From positions 4,222,501 through 4,286,500 of the forward strand of contig JAJKFL010000011.1 of assembly GCA_021186555.1 (NCBI GenBank): a stretch of 64,000 bases of DNA, read 5' to 3'. The notes under the pieces are model-generated. The model was not told the DNA's origin and did not search any database. It saw nothing but the letters and a program-made list of their open reading frames with translations. Source of the stretch: Reticulitermes speratus (taxonomy: Eukaryota; Arthropoda; Insecta; Blattodea; Rhinotermitidae). Positions 22,475 to 33,870 of this stretch are shown piece by piece (position 1 is the first letter of the stretch; the number at the start of each line of letters is the position of its first letter). The position numbers were made by a program, and so were the translations under genes.

Positions 22475-23714
22475 CTGCATATGATGAAAATATTTGGGGG
22501 GGGGAATTAACATTAGATATATAATACATCGAAGAACTTCCTGCATCTATAATGTTTTACGAATATCAGTTACATTTAACAGTTCCAAATTTTATGTGAA
22601 TTTGTACAATATGACTATTACCAAATTATTCAGACAAAAAGAAAAAAGCTTCATTACACCTTTACAGTATGTAACTTTACTATACTGTTCATCTTCTTCT
22701 CATTTATGTAATGCTAATGTACACGACTGCTGTAACAAGCAAAAAGCATACAAATTTCCGAATAGTTGTTTGTTTCCACTTTTGAAAATTATAAATCTAC
22801 CAGAACTAGTATACATGATGAACTGAAACAAATATGACCATGTTCTGGTGTATGAATAACAAGCAGTTGTAAGTTCAAGTTGCATATACACATGCATAAT
22901 TGCTGATTGTGGATTTCTTTACCAGAATCCAGTATGTGGTCTAGGTATGTTATAGCTCCTAGGTTTTATACGGTCAGTTCTGAATGGTTCTGGCATAAAG
23001 ACTATATGATGGTGAGGCAAGTGTAGATAAAATAGAAACAGCAAAGGCAGTCAAGAAAGAGAATAATTAATTCAAAGTTTCTCAAGCATATGGAATTGCT
23101 CAGTTGACATGAGCACCCCATTTAAATGAAACTGGGATGTAATAAAAAACAGCCCATAGGAGGCAGGAATTGCAAAAACAATGCAGGAGCCAAATACTGA
23201 GGTTTAGGTGAACCCTTGAAATGATTTGCTTTGCTGTAGCTAACGATGCTTCTGTGTTTGATATGTTGGTGTGATGCTAGTTGAACAGGGGACGATATTA
23301 AATGAAGCAGTTGCATCTCACAAACAAGAACCACATAATTTGAGATAACTGATGCAGTCTTAATTAATTTTACAGTTTATACATAGGACATTCGGGAATG
23401 ATTTGGACAGGGGCTGCTGTTTCGGCAAATAAAAAGCTGTAAGATAGTGTGTGTTATCATCGGATAGTGTGGTCTTAGTACATCATTCCATGCATGCCTG
23501 TGAAAAACAGCTGCTGTCATTACCGAGTCTAGTGGTTGGGAAATGCATGGACAACAGTCACAATATGGAAATTTCTCACTGCTTACTGTGTCCTTGATTT
23601 TGTCAAACAGAGCATAGTCAATTTCATAGTATTACCACCGTGCATTTTTTAATCAAATAATAAAACCAACGAATGCACTATATTGACCACTTTTATTATG
23701 GTCTATTTCCCCTC

Positions 23715-23758
23715 ACCCTACACGTGTTTCGGAACTTTAAAGTTCCATCTTCAGGGGT
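23715..23758 (-). ncRNA. Hammerhead-ribozyme-like motif (left arm)
   Basis: Exact mirror of 24111-24154, read on the minus strand, with all core bases and the three stems intact. See that entry for the structure. Confidence 0.55.
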
Positions 23759-24110
23759 TGTCGTGTGTTACCAATTATTCACAGTCCCCCTACACACACA
23801 GCCTTGAAAACACAGCACAGAAGCATCACAACACACAAGAAATGGAATACGGAGTTGTATAAAACTACGCCAGTAGTTACGTAAAAAAGTGAATATTACG
23901 AACAGTCCACAAAATTTTTTAAATACATTTTTAAAACAGGTTTTAAATATACATTTACGCGAGATTTTAAGATTCTAATAGACTACAGTACATATCGTAC
24001 AATTTTAAAAGAGTTTTGAACTTCATTTACCTATGGTTTTAATACTTTAACAGACTATTGTACATATTGTGTATTTGTTTTAATATGTGAATAATTGGTA
24101 ACACACGACA

Positions 24111-24154
24111 ACCCCTGAAGATGGAACTTTAAAGTTCCGAAACACGTGTAGGGT
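24111..24154 (+). ncRNA. Hammerhead-ribozyme-like motif (right arm)
   Basis: Order: stem I ACCC, core CUGAAGA, one extra U, stem II GGAACU/AGUUCC closed by UUAA, GAAA, stem III CAC/GUG, cleavage triplet GUA, stem I partner GGGU. Every conserved core position of the hammerhead (CUGANGA, GAAA, NUH) is present and all stems pair by eye. Stem III is minimal, so a dimeric fold is possible, as described for such motifs in Penelope-like elements and retrozymes. The extra U before stem II is unusual but recurs in the other copies here. Confidence 0.6.
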
Positions 24155-24989
24155 GAGGGGAAATAGACCATAATAAAAGTGGTCAATAAAGTGCATTCGT
24201 TGGTTTTATTATTAGAGCATAGTCAGTTGGAGCCAGGTCGGGTGAATAGGGAGGATGAGGCAACACAGTGAACACAGTGATGTTAATGCCTCACAGGTTT
24301 TGTGACTGGTATGCAGGTGCACATCGTCATGCTGCAACAGGCGTTCGCCTGACCATTTTCCCTTGCATTGCTGCTGGATTCTGCACCTAAGTCTTGTTAG
24401 TGTTTCACAGTACCCGTCATTGTTGATTGTCACGCCAGTAGAAAGCCAGTCCATTAGCAATATTCTCTTTCAGTCCAAGAAAATTGTGAGGATTTGCTTT
24501 CCCACAGAAGCAGCTCGAAATTTTTTGGATTGTGTATATCCAGGATGTTTCAATTGCAGTATCTCTTCTTTTCGGGTGTGTAATAATGCAACCAAGATTC
24601 GTAGCCTGTGACTACTCTTGCGAAGAAATCTTTGGTGTCTTGATTGATGAATATCTGACAGTTTAATGCCTTCTTTCCACAGGAACCACGTGCTCCATCT
24701 CTGTCCGTGATAATTGCCTTCCATTTTGCGACTGTTTTCCATGCACTTAGACCACTAGACTCGGTAATGACAGCAGCTGTTTTTCACACGTATGCACGAC
24801 TAAGACCATATAGTGACGAAATGATGTACTAACACCACTCTATCTGATGATAACCCGCACTATCTTACAGCTTTTTATTTGCTGAAACAGCAGCCCCTGT
24901 CCAAACCATTTCCAAATGTCCCTCGTAAATGCATAAGTATGGATTGGCAGCAGAACCTGTCTTCACTTGTAAGTAGCTATGATTCTTAC

Positions 24990-25214
24990 CTTCGATGTAT
25001 CGTTGGGGCCATTTAGTAAAGTATGTAATTCTGGCCAATGCGCTTTCAAAGTCTGGACCATCTCCTGGTATGACACCATTTTCTCATCATTCCATTTATT
25101 GCCAGTAAATGGCATATATTCAATGAATCGGATATCCAGATTACGGTCTTCTGTCAGTTGAACAAAGTCACAGATCTCATCGTCATTGAAGCCACGCATC
25201 AGCACACAGTTTAC
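24990..25214 (-). CDS. MOCS1: MOCS1 exon 4
   Basis: Seventy-five codons from VNCVLMRGFNDDEICDFVQL through DIRFIEYMPFTGNKWN to GPNDTSK. The VNxVxxxGxNDDE and RFIEYMPF-GN blocks lie in the MoaA TIM barrel near the substrate. Acceptor caatag (weak pyrimidine tract) and donor GTAAGA, phase 0 at both ends. Confidence 0.95.
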
Positions 25215-27142
25215 CTATTGCAATATGGATTTTATGATTACATTAAGATGATTTCTTCTCTTGATATGATGGAAAAGCACGGGAAGAAACTGAAGAGTAA
25301 TAGTTCTGAGATGATGAATGGCAAGGTTTGATAATCACATTTAGCTCTTACAAATTTCACTGTTATTTGATGAAAAGAAATGCTAGGCAGTATGTGTAAT
25401 TTCTCAGCACTTGTTTAGATTAAAATTTATTACAAGGGCCTTTGGTATGTCAGTAACAGAACACAAACCAAACATGCCTACAATTGGTTTTTCATTTTCT
25501 TCACAAAATTATGGATCCCAGAAATTCTGAGATGTTTCCTGAGTTTTTTTCACTTTCAGAAATAAAACTGTACTATACTTGGCCTTTCCATTACTAACAG
25601 ACTTGTAGACTTCAAATCTTAGAATGATGAAACAAACAGAACGTACATGTAGTGATTTTTCATTATGTGTGCATTCAAACATAATTAATTTTGAATACAA
25701 TAAATAGGTTTTGCTTGTGTGTAACGTGTTTCTTATTAATATGACACTAATTTGATTAATATTAGATAATGCAATGAAAGGTATACTCAAAACAAAAATA
25801 AAGGCAGGAAGACAAGTGCATAAATTCACACACACAAGGAAAGGTTTATGAATATCTTCCAAGTATTTATATACCTTCTGTATTATTATTATTTGCACCA
25901 CCATATATCTTAACACCACTGGAGAGGCAGAATCTGTACTGCAGTACATGGAGTTTCTAAATGTGTCATTGAATTTTTGGAATTCTGAATGCTCTAGCTG
26001 TTCCAAATAGCTTGATGAAGAACGTAACAGTATTAAGTATGACTCTGGTTTGTGGTTCCTATGATTATTATTGGTTACTGTATTTCAGAAGTGGCACTTG
26101 TCACTCTGATCTCACAAATTTTATGTGTCAGTCACGTTGCATACTCATAATGACAGTCTTATGAGTATATTCCTATTAACCAAGAAAGAAGTTCAAGATT
26201 CAGGTCTTCTGGGTTGCTGCCCTGTTGTGACTAGTAGATAGTAGATCAACATTCCGTTAATCCGATATCTTGTAATTCAGAAGTCCTGATCGGCTGGCAC
26301 TTGAGAAAAGTAGTCCCAAGACCAGAAGTTTTGCTTTTTACCAGAAAAAAGCTTCACCAATTAAACACGCATATCTCGGGAACATGTACAGAAAGGCCTC
26401 CAGGAGTGTCTGTACATCAACTGTGGTATCTCCTGACCCCTTCTCTCCTATTCCATCAACTTCTTCAGCTACAAAGACTCCAGAAAACACACAAGAGGAC
26501 CCTCATGACAGAACCAGCAGATGAAGGAGATATCCAAATAGAATACTCCTTTGATTAGTTGTACAGCCCAAGTATAGGAGCCATAACAAAACACTACATG
26601 TTACAACTTAGGTCAGTACAAGTACTGTCTGATAGTCCAGAATATTTGATAATTTGGGACCTCTCTGGTCCAGTTCAAGTCATATTAATGGAATTTTGCT
26701 GTAGACAGTAAATACAGACTTTATTGGTCAACATGGTGTAAAAAGCTGGAAGACTTGAATCTTCAACAACACTGCTGTAATAACTTCATATCTCACAAGA
26801 AAGAAGTTCTTCAATGTGCCTTTTCTTTGATTGGGTTTATTGTATAATAAACTGTACCAAAATAATGAAACTGCTTATTTGTTATGACAAGTCATATGCA
26901 TACATACTCTGATTGCAGTGTTCTGTTATGGTTACCACCCACCAACCACACCAAAGAGAAACAAACAGGGAGAGCGGACAAAATGATTTTATATGTGACA
27001 TACGCAATGCTATTGTTTGTGTCATCTGTTACTGAAATTCATGAATGCAGAGCAAAATCTGATGAATGCAAGCTATGTTATGTGGAATAAGTAATTTAGC
27101 CATTTATTTTCTCATAAACAAACACTTTGAGGCAGTCTTTAC
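25215..27142 (-). other. MOCS1: MOCS1 intron with Tigger-like debris
   Basis: About 26240-26650 resembles the ends and short coding debris of a pogo/Tigger-type DNA transposon (ttaatccgatatcttgtaat on one side, gtctgatagtccagaata on the other), but the match is weak. The segment 26193-26230 shares ttcaggtcttctggg with 58335-58350. A 165-codon open minus frame at 25509-26006 has no recognisable domain. Nothing else is identified. Confidence 0.35.
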
Positions 27143-27369
27143 CTTGACTGGACTGTAACCTAACTGGAGAGCCAAGTCTATTCCTGCCATTACTCGTTCC
27201 CAGCCTTTTCGCCTAGTGACTTGCTCATAACGAGCTGGGCTGAGTGTGTCCAGGCTGACGTTGAGAACATCTAGCCCTGCTCGCTGTAAGGCTACCAACT
27301 GACGCGTTAGCACTAGACCATTTGTTGTCATGGCCACTGTCTGTAGACCCTTAAGCTGCTTCAGGGATG
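27143..27369 (-). CDS. MOCS1: MOCS1 exon 3
   Basis: After acceptor tgtttacag two bases complete an Ala codon, followed by 75 codons: SLKQLKGLQTVAMTTNGLVL, then RAGLDVLNVSLDTLSPARYE, RRKGWERVMAGIDLALQLGY and SPVK. TTNG and NVSLDTL are radical-SAM barrel motifs conserved in MoaA. Donor GTAAAG. Confidence 0.95.
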
Positions 27370-28806
27370 CTGTAAACATGGCCATACACATATAAGGCAT
27401 TAATTCTAGTGAACACTGTACATTTCAGCTACAAAATAATCATTTTAAATATAAAAATGTGTTTGAAAATTGATATAGAGCATTAAATTAAGAGTAATTT
27501 TCTTCTGATTGTTTGCTTACTTGCAGAAAAGCATGTAATGTTGCATATGAAGGGCATAATATGTAAGGACACTGTACTGAAACATCTACATTAGTAATTT
27601 AAAAATTAATCCCAAATTCTGTATCAGTCTACGTATGTCAGCCTAACAGAAGTGATACTTCAGTCTGAAACATTTCAGAAATACAGACAGAAACCTTTAC
27701 TTGATATTCTGAAAGTGCTGTTAGTCAAATATTTCAGACTTCGATGGGAGTTTAATGCTAATGTGGCACTATACACATGTAGGTGGTATTGTGAATATTT
27801 TTTCAGGAATTGTGAACAATTTTTAGATCTCTCTACATCTGTGGTAGTACAGCCTACATCTTACCAGATGGTCTGTTGGTGTGTCAAAGTTAAGTCTATT
27901 AATACAGTTCAGGTGGACATTCATTATGTGATCATTAACCTGAACAATTTATTTCTACTAAAAACAAAGCTAATCGTCACAGTTTTTTATACCCTTGTGT
28001 TGTGCATATTCATTTGGCAACAGAATGACCTCTGGTTGAAAATGTCTGTACTACATTTTTAAAGGTCTTTCATATGCAGTTTGCCTTATCCTTTACTTAC
28101 TAATACACGTCCGACTTTGCCTTTAGCATGTTCCTGCGAAGACACAGACTGACATAATTCATGATGTGACTTAATTTAGTGCAGCACTTTGCTTCGAACA
28201 ACATTATTTTCAACGTACTGTAATTATATTAGCCAATATACATTACTGATGACTTTAACTGAGTAATTTCGTGGAGTTCATCTACTTTTGAAGATAAAAA
28301 TTGCTGAGCTAGTCAAATTACCCAAAGGTTTATTATTGTGTTCACAAGAACCTGCCATGCGCATTTCTCATCTTCACCCATGCATTATAGCTTCCTCATT
28401 GATCACACCCTTGATTTGATCACTCTAACAATATTTTACAAGGACTAAATATTATGACTTATTATAACTTTTTTCCATCACATTATCCCTCTTGGGTCTA
28501 AATCCTCTCTTCCGCACTTCCTTTTTCAACACTGTCACTCTGTGTTCTTTTAGGATGACTATTCTAAGCTTCTTTGTTTCATGTTAACATGTGCTTATAG
28601 ACAGTACAGTTCAAAGGTGTCAGCAACCAGATGAAGTGTCTTAGAAGACTGGTACCAATCAACACAACATCATATCCCAGAATACATGAATCTTCCAATG
28701 AATTTTTTAAGTAAGCATACTGCTATACAGCTGCTACTAGCAATTCAAGGAATGTACATTTCCAAAAGTTAATGCATGACATATTTCTCGAAGAGTGTGT
28801 GTATAC
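27370..28806 (-). other. MOCS1: MOCS1 intron, no feature recognised
   Basis: AT-rich. A 136-codon plus-strand frame at 27652-28062 shows no motif, no splice context and intron-like composition. No repeat boundaries seen. Confidence 0.6.
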
Positions 28807-28974
28807 CAATAATGTCACAAAGGTCTTTCCGAATTGTCGGTTCTCCTCCAGTTAAGCGGATTTTGGTTACTCCTTGTTTTACAAACAGTTCTGCTAGATG
28901 AATGACCTCATCAGTTGTCAGGAGATTTTGCTGAGCTGTAAGTTTTACTCCCTCAGCTGGCATACAATACTGAC
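28807..28974 (-). CDS. MOCS1: MOCS1 exon 2 (radical-SAM core)
   Basis: Begins with GT, which completes a Cys codon from the previous exon, then [54 protein letters not shown]. Together with exon 1 this gives CNLRCQYC, the CX3CX2C [4Fe-4S]/SAM site; RLTGGEP is the GGE motif binding SAM. Acceptor is ttctag; donor GTATAC. Confidence 0.94.
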
Positions 28975-29136
28975 CTAGAAGAATAATTTAAACTTAATGT
29001 ACAAACATCTGATGTAGTACTGCAATGTGATGTCTTTAAATTGCATTAACAAAGCAGAATTATTTTTTAAAACATAAGTGATGACATGAAATAGCTGTCA
29101 TATTTTTCCCATTACAACAACAGTTATGCTACTTGC

Positions 29137-29272
29137 ATCTCAGGTTGCAGCGTTCTGTGAGTGACATGCGCAAGTAAGTATGATGTCGACCAAATGTGTC
29201 AGTAAGCACAACTGATTGCCCATTTGCCTTTTCAGCTTCTTGTAAAATACTATGCTCCTTTGGCAGCTTTGC
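29137..29272 (-). CDS. MOCS1: MOCS1 exon 1 as recognised (start of radical-SAM domain)
   Basis: After acceptor ttattttacag, phase 0, the exon encodes [45 protein letters not shown] and the first base of Cys. LTDTFGRxHxYLRxSLTxxCNLRC is the start of the MoaA/MOCS1A domain. The donor is GCAAGT, a GC-AG intron: no GT donor nearby keeps the CX3CX2C motif in frame with exon 2. The true N-terminus, expected to carry a mitochondrial targeting peptide, is on an unidentified exon further upstream (see rejected candidate near 30.74 kb). Confidence 0.9.
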
Positions 29273-32080
29273 CTGTAAAATAAATTAAGATAAAAATAAA
29301 GAGACAAGAATTGTACATTTAGTTGGCCATTACACATATCTATACTTTGTATTGACACAAACTGCTGAGTCAGAGGGGCACACAATTAAAATTGCTTTAC
29401 TTTTAATTTCCATAAATTCCCCAGTAAATGTAATGGCGTGCTTTTAATGTCACACCCCTTTACAAATGTTAACCCCTTGCCCTCGAGGGGACTATTGAGA
29501 ACGAATTTTACGTGCACATTTATCACTAACTACCACTAATCCATCAGATGAAATCCATCTTCTGTGCGAAAGTAGATTTCTCAGTTTTGCACGATACATG
29601 TTCAATATACGCACAACAAAATCGTAAATACATTTAGTGCATGCTGACTGAATTAGCGCCAACGTCAAACTTGTTACGCGTCAGCAACATCATTCCTTTT
29701 TGTTAACGCTTACTACATGTTGCGTGACGAACTGATAAGATCCTATTATAAGTTGTGTAACAGCCTGTTTGTATTTTTTTAAGTTGCAAAACATGGCATT
29801 GCATTTGTTTTGTTTTTAACAATGTGACTGCCTGCGGGATTCTCCTCATTGTTCTAGGTTACTTGTTCTACATCATGGATTACAGTACATAACCACTACT
29901 TTGGTAATCCGTGGTATGGACGTTCAACATACTCAGATTGTAACAAGGCAATTGTAATGTTGGAGTATGACATTACATTGTGTTTTGCATATCGCAGCTA
30001 TTCTATAGAGTGACTTATTCACGGAAACACATTTATCACTGTATGTGATACAGTTATCATGTTTCGGCCGTGAAAGTTGGTTATCATTGGGTCATTAACG
30101 TAACAAAAACACGTAGAGGAGTTATTATAATTGGTGAAATCCCAAAACATAAAATTAATTCTACTTGCATTACTAATTTCTTCATTCAATTTATAATTGG
30201 TATTTTACACACATCGGCTTTTTGTATTGAGTGTGTGTCAAGTTGTGCAGTATTTACAATTATTTGCGTATGTAATGTCAGACTCTGTTTTATTGGTAAG
30301 ATGCAAGTATCCATTTCTGTCTGTGTTTGCCACAGAAACACACTACATTAATTACAGGCAACTATATTACTGAGGGAGAATCATAATCATATAAGCACAA
30401 TATAGTTAGACGCACTATCTGGCCTATTAGGTATGTAAATAAATACTGTGCCTACAACAATATACACACTGAAGTGTATAAAAATGCCCGCAAAAATGAC
30501 TAACATACAGTATTATAACTTCCACATCATAAAGCATCAAATTCCTATCGAAATTCGGACACAATAGACGATACATGTATGTATGATAAGCTCAAGAATA
30601 ATGTACCTCCCGAGAGACATAAATAAACATATTTTAAAAATGTTAGTTACAGAATAATAATTACTATTAAGACATTTACACACTGTATAATTGTGCATAC
30701 TGCGCAACATAATATAAATTCAATACAAAACGACAATACCTGACGCATGTACAAGGAACGAGATCTAATTCGGCCTCGAAGAGATTAGCAAAGTGTAGAT
30801 TACGAATTTTGTAATTTTAAATTTTTAAAAATTGGAATAAATTCCTTTACGTGTTTTTCATATATTAATGACCTGACTGTGGCCAGTTCTAAAGATCGAC
30901 ACATGTCAACTGTTCCTACAGCAATAAGTGATGGCAGAATTTGTAAATTTACCTCCTCTCTGTACGCAAGATCAAAGTTTAATTTTTTTTTTAATCTGTA
31001 GCTGAACTGTGTTAAAATTGTATTGCACGTGTTTGCTAAAAATTAGGTTTTTGTGTAGCTCGCTTTACGAGCACATTAAGCTCTAAGAGTGAACGCTGAT
31101 TTTATTGCAATTATAATAAAACTTCGCGCACTGTTGCTGACAGTGAATTCCTTCGTTGCGTCTATGCAGGAATATGGGACTACACTACTGCCAACATAAG
31201 CGCGCGACAGTAAGGAGCACGGCATACGTGAAAGCAGCAATGCGTGACATGCGAGGCATATAATCGACTGCTAGAAACGCTGAACAAGCACAGTCGTGGC
31301 GCATGATGTAAGGGGGTTGAACGTGAAATGTGTTGCAGTGATGGAAGGAGTTGTATGGAAGCATCGCTCGCGTTCATGTGGTATGTGTGGCTCCAATCGG
31401 CGGTCCCAATGACCTGGACGAATTTCGTGAATATGTCGACGTTCCCCGTCTAGCATTTCATCGCGAACGTATACTCGGCGAGATAGTAAATGTTGTCCTG
31501 CCTCCGGTTGTATGGACTGAGGAATGCTTTTTACATGTGGGAAGGGCTGCAGCACGCGTTGAAACAGGGAGAGACTACCCTGATGTCTAACCTAAGCCCC
31601 TCAAACAAGCACAGAGAGTAACGTGACATGCAAGGGAACCGCCGACGCTGAAACAGACAGCGACTAGCCTGACGTCTTACCCACAGATCTGTATGGAGGG
31701 AGTGTGATGTTACGTAGAAGCAAACCAGCTAACCTCCTGCAAAATATTAGCGCCATAAACGGACAACGAGCGAAACGTCGTGGAAGGAACCACGGATTAC
31801 TCGCGTTCAGTGGTCGCGCCCAGTGCACTCACGTTGGCAGTACTGTAGTCGAACATGCTTATGTAGCGGCTGTTCTGTGGCGTGATGAGAAGTTGTGCGT
31901 GTTACAAATGAGAGGTTAAGAGAGAATTTTGTTAATCTGGGAGAGAGGTGACAGATGCGTTAACGTAATATAGCAGGCAAGCAACGGTTTAATTTTGGTT
32001 CAAGATAAATGCAATATATATATATGGAACGATAGCGACGATTCAAATTGAGAACATACGTACTATTGACACTTGGCAAG
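29273..32080. other. MOCS1 / NRDE2 head-to-head region
   Basis: 2.8 kb between the first recognised MOCS1 exon (-) and the NRDE2 start codon (+). It must hold the MOCS1 first exon(s) and both promoters. 29273-30700 is AT-rich and unremarkable. 31100-31920 is clearly richer in G+C and CpG than the surroundings and has several overlapping short frames on both strands, as CpG-rich stretches do. No TATA box or other element is claimed. Confidence 0.55.
31100..31920. promoter_or_regulatory. CpG-rich region, likely divergent promoter
   Basis: Many CpGs (for example cgctcgcgttcatg, cgcgaacgtatactcggcg) in an otherwise CpG-poor window, placed between the divergent genes MOCS1 and NRDE2 and ending about 160 bp before the NRDE2 ATG. 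Inference from composition and position only. Confidence 0.4.
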
Positions 32081-32171
32081 ATGTCTTTATTCCCGGCTTA
32101 TTCGGTTGGTGATTCAGCGTCGTCGAAGTGTAATGAACAAGAGATCGGGGAAGGTGATGCAGTCGATACAG
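32081..32171 (+). CDS. NRDE2: NRDE2 exon 1 with start codon
   Basis: NRDE2 is a nuclear HAT-repeat-type protein that binds the RNA helicase MTR4 and restrains the nuclear exosome, protecting selected RNAs. This short exon reads MSLFPAYSVGDSASSKCNEQ then EIGEGDAVDT plus one base, followed by donor GTTTGT. The start resembles the MALFPAF start of vertebrate NRDE2. Its one-base overhang completes the Glu of EKLWLANPSF in exon 2, matching the spacing to the conserved WLxNPSF motif. The weak donor is the only reservation. Confidence 0.82.
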
Positions 32172-33284
32172 GTTTGTTTTGTTTTAAAGCCTTTTGTGGT
32201 ATGTGATGAGGGGAGAGATGATGTTAGCATTCTATTAATTCTTAGTTGTAATCAGTGTAGATAAGGTGTTTAGGTTCGTACTTTGAAACTTCCCTTAGAA
32301 TGCATAATGTTTCGTTATCTGCGGCTTGTTACATCACACTATATGGCAACGTTTTAGGCCAGTGAAAGAGTTAATGGACCCAGCACAATCTGTTCTGATA
32401 TGTGTGTAAACCTAGCAGGGTTTTCCATGATGCATAGATTTACACAGTGTTGTGTCTGAACTTGCTACCTTGTGTAGTTTTGTGTATGTAATGTGCTGTT
32501 ACCACCACTGGAGTCATCTATTCAGATTTATGAAAACTACTTCTGTAACTAGAATGTTTCTTCATCTGGGATCCATAAATCTGAAACTGCCTAGTTTATA
32601 ACCATACTTCACATTTTTACAATCTGCACAGTTATTGTCTTTATATATTGGAGTAGAATAGTTAAGTTGGGATACTTTTATAATGTGGTTACCACATGTG
32701 TGAACTGTTTTAATGTGAATTCAGAAGACATTACTGCCACACTCCTCACAAAAATTAATGTATTTTTTATGTTTATTATAGCTTTTTACAGATTTTTTGC
32801 TGTAATGTGTGTTAAAAGGCAGGGGTTACTGAAGGGATAAGGTACAGACAGGTGGATTTACACTAGGTGTGGGTAGAAATTTGCTACCAGCATCTGCTGT
32901 GTTGTGATCATTTTGGATTTGATCACAGTGCTAAACAGGTCGTTTATAAACACGTTCATCATCAGAGGATAGTTTGTTCCTGCTTCTGTGACGTGGCAGT
33001 ACCACAATCTTGGCCTGCCCCCCACTCACAGTTTGCTGTTTTCCTTTGCCATAGAGCTTGTAGTAGAAGGTGTAGAACTGTTGCTCATGGTATGTTATGT
33101 TAATACATATCACCCTCATGCCAAGGTGCAGTATGTCTAATTTGCAACATGTGAACCATGTTAGAAAAACAGTGTAGCTGGGTGAGAGAAGACAAATATT
33201 GGTTTCTGTGTCATTGCAGAAACCTTTGGAACCTGCTGTACTCCCAGCAGAAACATAATTCATATTACGTAACATAACTTGTCC

Positions 33285-33870
33285 TTAAATATAAAAAACT
33301 GTGTCCAGACATGTTGAATGTGTGTGTCTTAACTTCACTTGGACAACTACAGGTGTGTGTTGAACAGAGCACTGTCTGACTAAGGGATTTGAAACCCTGG
33401 TTAAAATACAGCTTTTATATTTGGCCATCTTGTAAGAATATTGTATTATATATACCAGTAATAGGGTATTTGTGGCAAAAGTTTCTTTGTAATTTGCACA
33501 CTGCTTATGATCTTTCATTTGAAAAAATTCTGCACTGTAGAAGAAGTGAGCTAAGAAGTAATCTTCCAGTGACAGTTTAATTACTTTCATGTTACTGTTC
33601 AGGATGTTAATGCTAGATGGAAGAGCATTGTATAATTTGGTTAATATATGGTACATCATGTCTGTGGTAACTAGTGAGGTGTAGCAGTTGGCAAATGGAG
33701 GCCTTGTTTTTGTCGTGTATTTATATTGTGTATTTCTGAATTTGTTTGAGAAATTTTTCCATGTTGTGTACAATAAATAATGAGAATAGGTTTTGACTGA
33801 CAAGGGGTACTATGTTAAATTTCTTAAATAATTCCCAACAGGAGACTTTTTATTCTCTTTATTAAGCTAA
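33285..33870 (-). pseudogene. LINE reverse-transcriptase C-terminal relic
   Basis: A 172-codon minus frame reads LYNALPSSINILNSNMKVIK and LEDYFLAHFFYSAEFF, the 'KLYNxLPxxIxxL...FKxxLKxYLxxHxFYSxxEFF' pattern of the C-terminal end of Jockey/CR1-type LINE proteins. A preceding fragment in another frame (ELFKKFNIVPLVSQNLFSLF) fits the 'LFKxLxILPLxxxYIxxxL' block just before. Frames are interrupted, so it is dead. Confidence 0.6.

Larger units (their letters stand above)
23621..24213. mobile_element. Penelope-like fold-back element with 127-bp inverted ends
   Basis: A 593-bp insertion flanked by a perfect 12-bp duplication agagcatagtca (23609-23620 and 24214-24225). The first 35 bp include accaccgtgcat. 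Then come inverted arms 23656-23782 and 24087-24213, each 127 bp and differing by one base, around a ~300-bp AT-rich centre without coding sequence. Each arm carries a hammerhead-like motif. The long target duplication argues against a DNA-transposon MITE, and the shared plan with 17852-18513 argues for a Penelope-like retroelement. Confidence 0.72.
23382..24925 (-). mobile_element. Mariner-type element split by a Penelope-like insertion
   Basis: Ends are imperfect inverted repeats over ~180 bp (ggaaatggtttggacagggg and ctgctgtttcagcaaataaa against the left end), next to TA dinucleotides. On the minus strand the interior reads GERLLQHDDVHLHTSHKT and, in a shifted frame, PTDYALFDKIKD, which are mariner DDE-type blocks (HDN-PxH and YSPDL-region). 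Stops and shifts make it non-functional. It is interrupted at 23621-24213. It sits in the MOCS1 intron 22475-24989. Confidence 0.78.

Noticed and set aside
23656..24213. Classification as a classic DNA-transposon MITE
   Set aside because: The 12-bp duplication and the 35-bp non-inverted head do not fit; a Penelope-like origin explains both.
25509..26006. 165-codon minus-strand open frame in a MOCS1 intron
   Set aside because: AT-driven composition, no domain, no flanking gene context, antisense of nothing known.
27652..28062. 136-codon plus-strand open frame
   Set aside because: Intron of MOCS1 on the other strand; no motif, likely chance.
30740..30748. ATG CGT CAG followed by GTATTG on the minus strand as MOCS1 first coding exon
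   Set aside because: Phase fits exon 29272-29137, but a three-codon exon without a targeting peptide is too little evidence, and the start context is weak.
31271..31590. Overlapping frames on both strands in the CpG-rich region
   Set aside because: Stop-poor because of composition; no similarity recognised.
29469..32374. Possible piggyBac element between TTAACCCCTTGCC and GAAAGAGTTAA
   Set aside because: The interval includes NRDE2 exon 1 and the CpG-rich region, and no transposase is present. The ends are probably coincidental.
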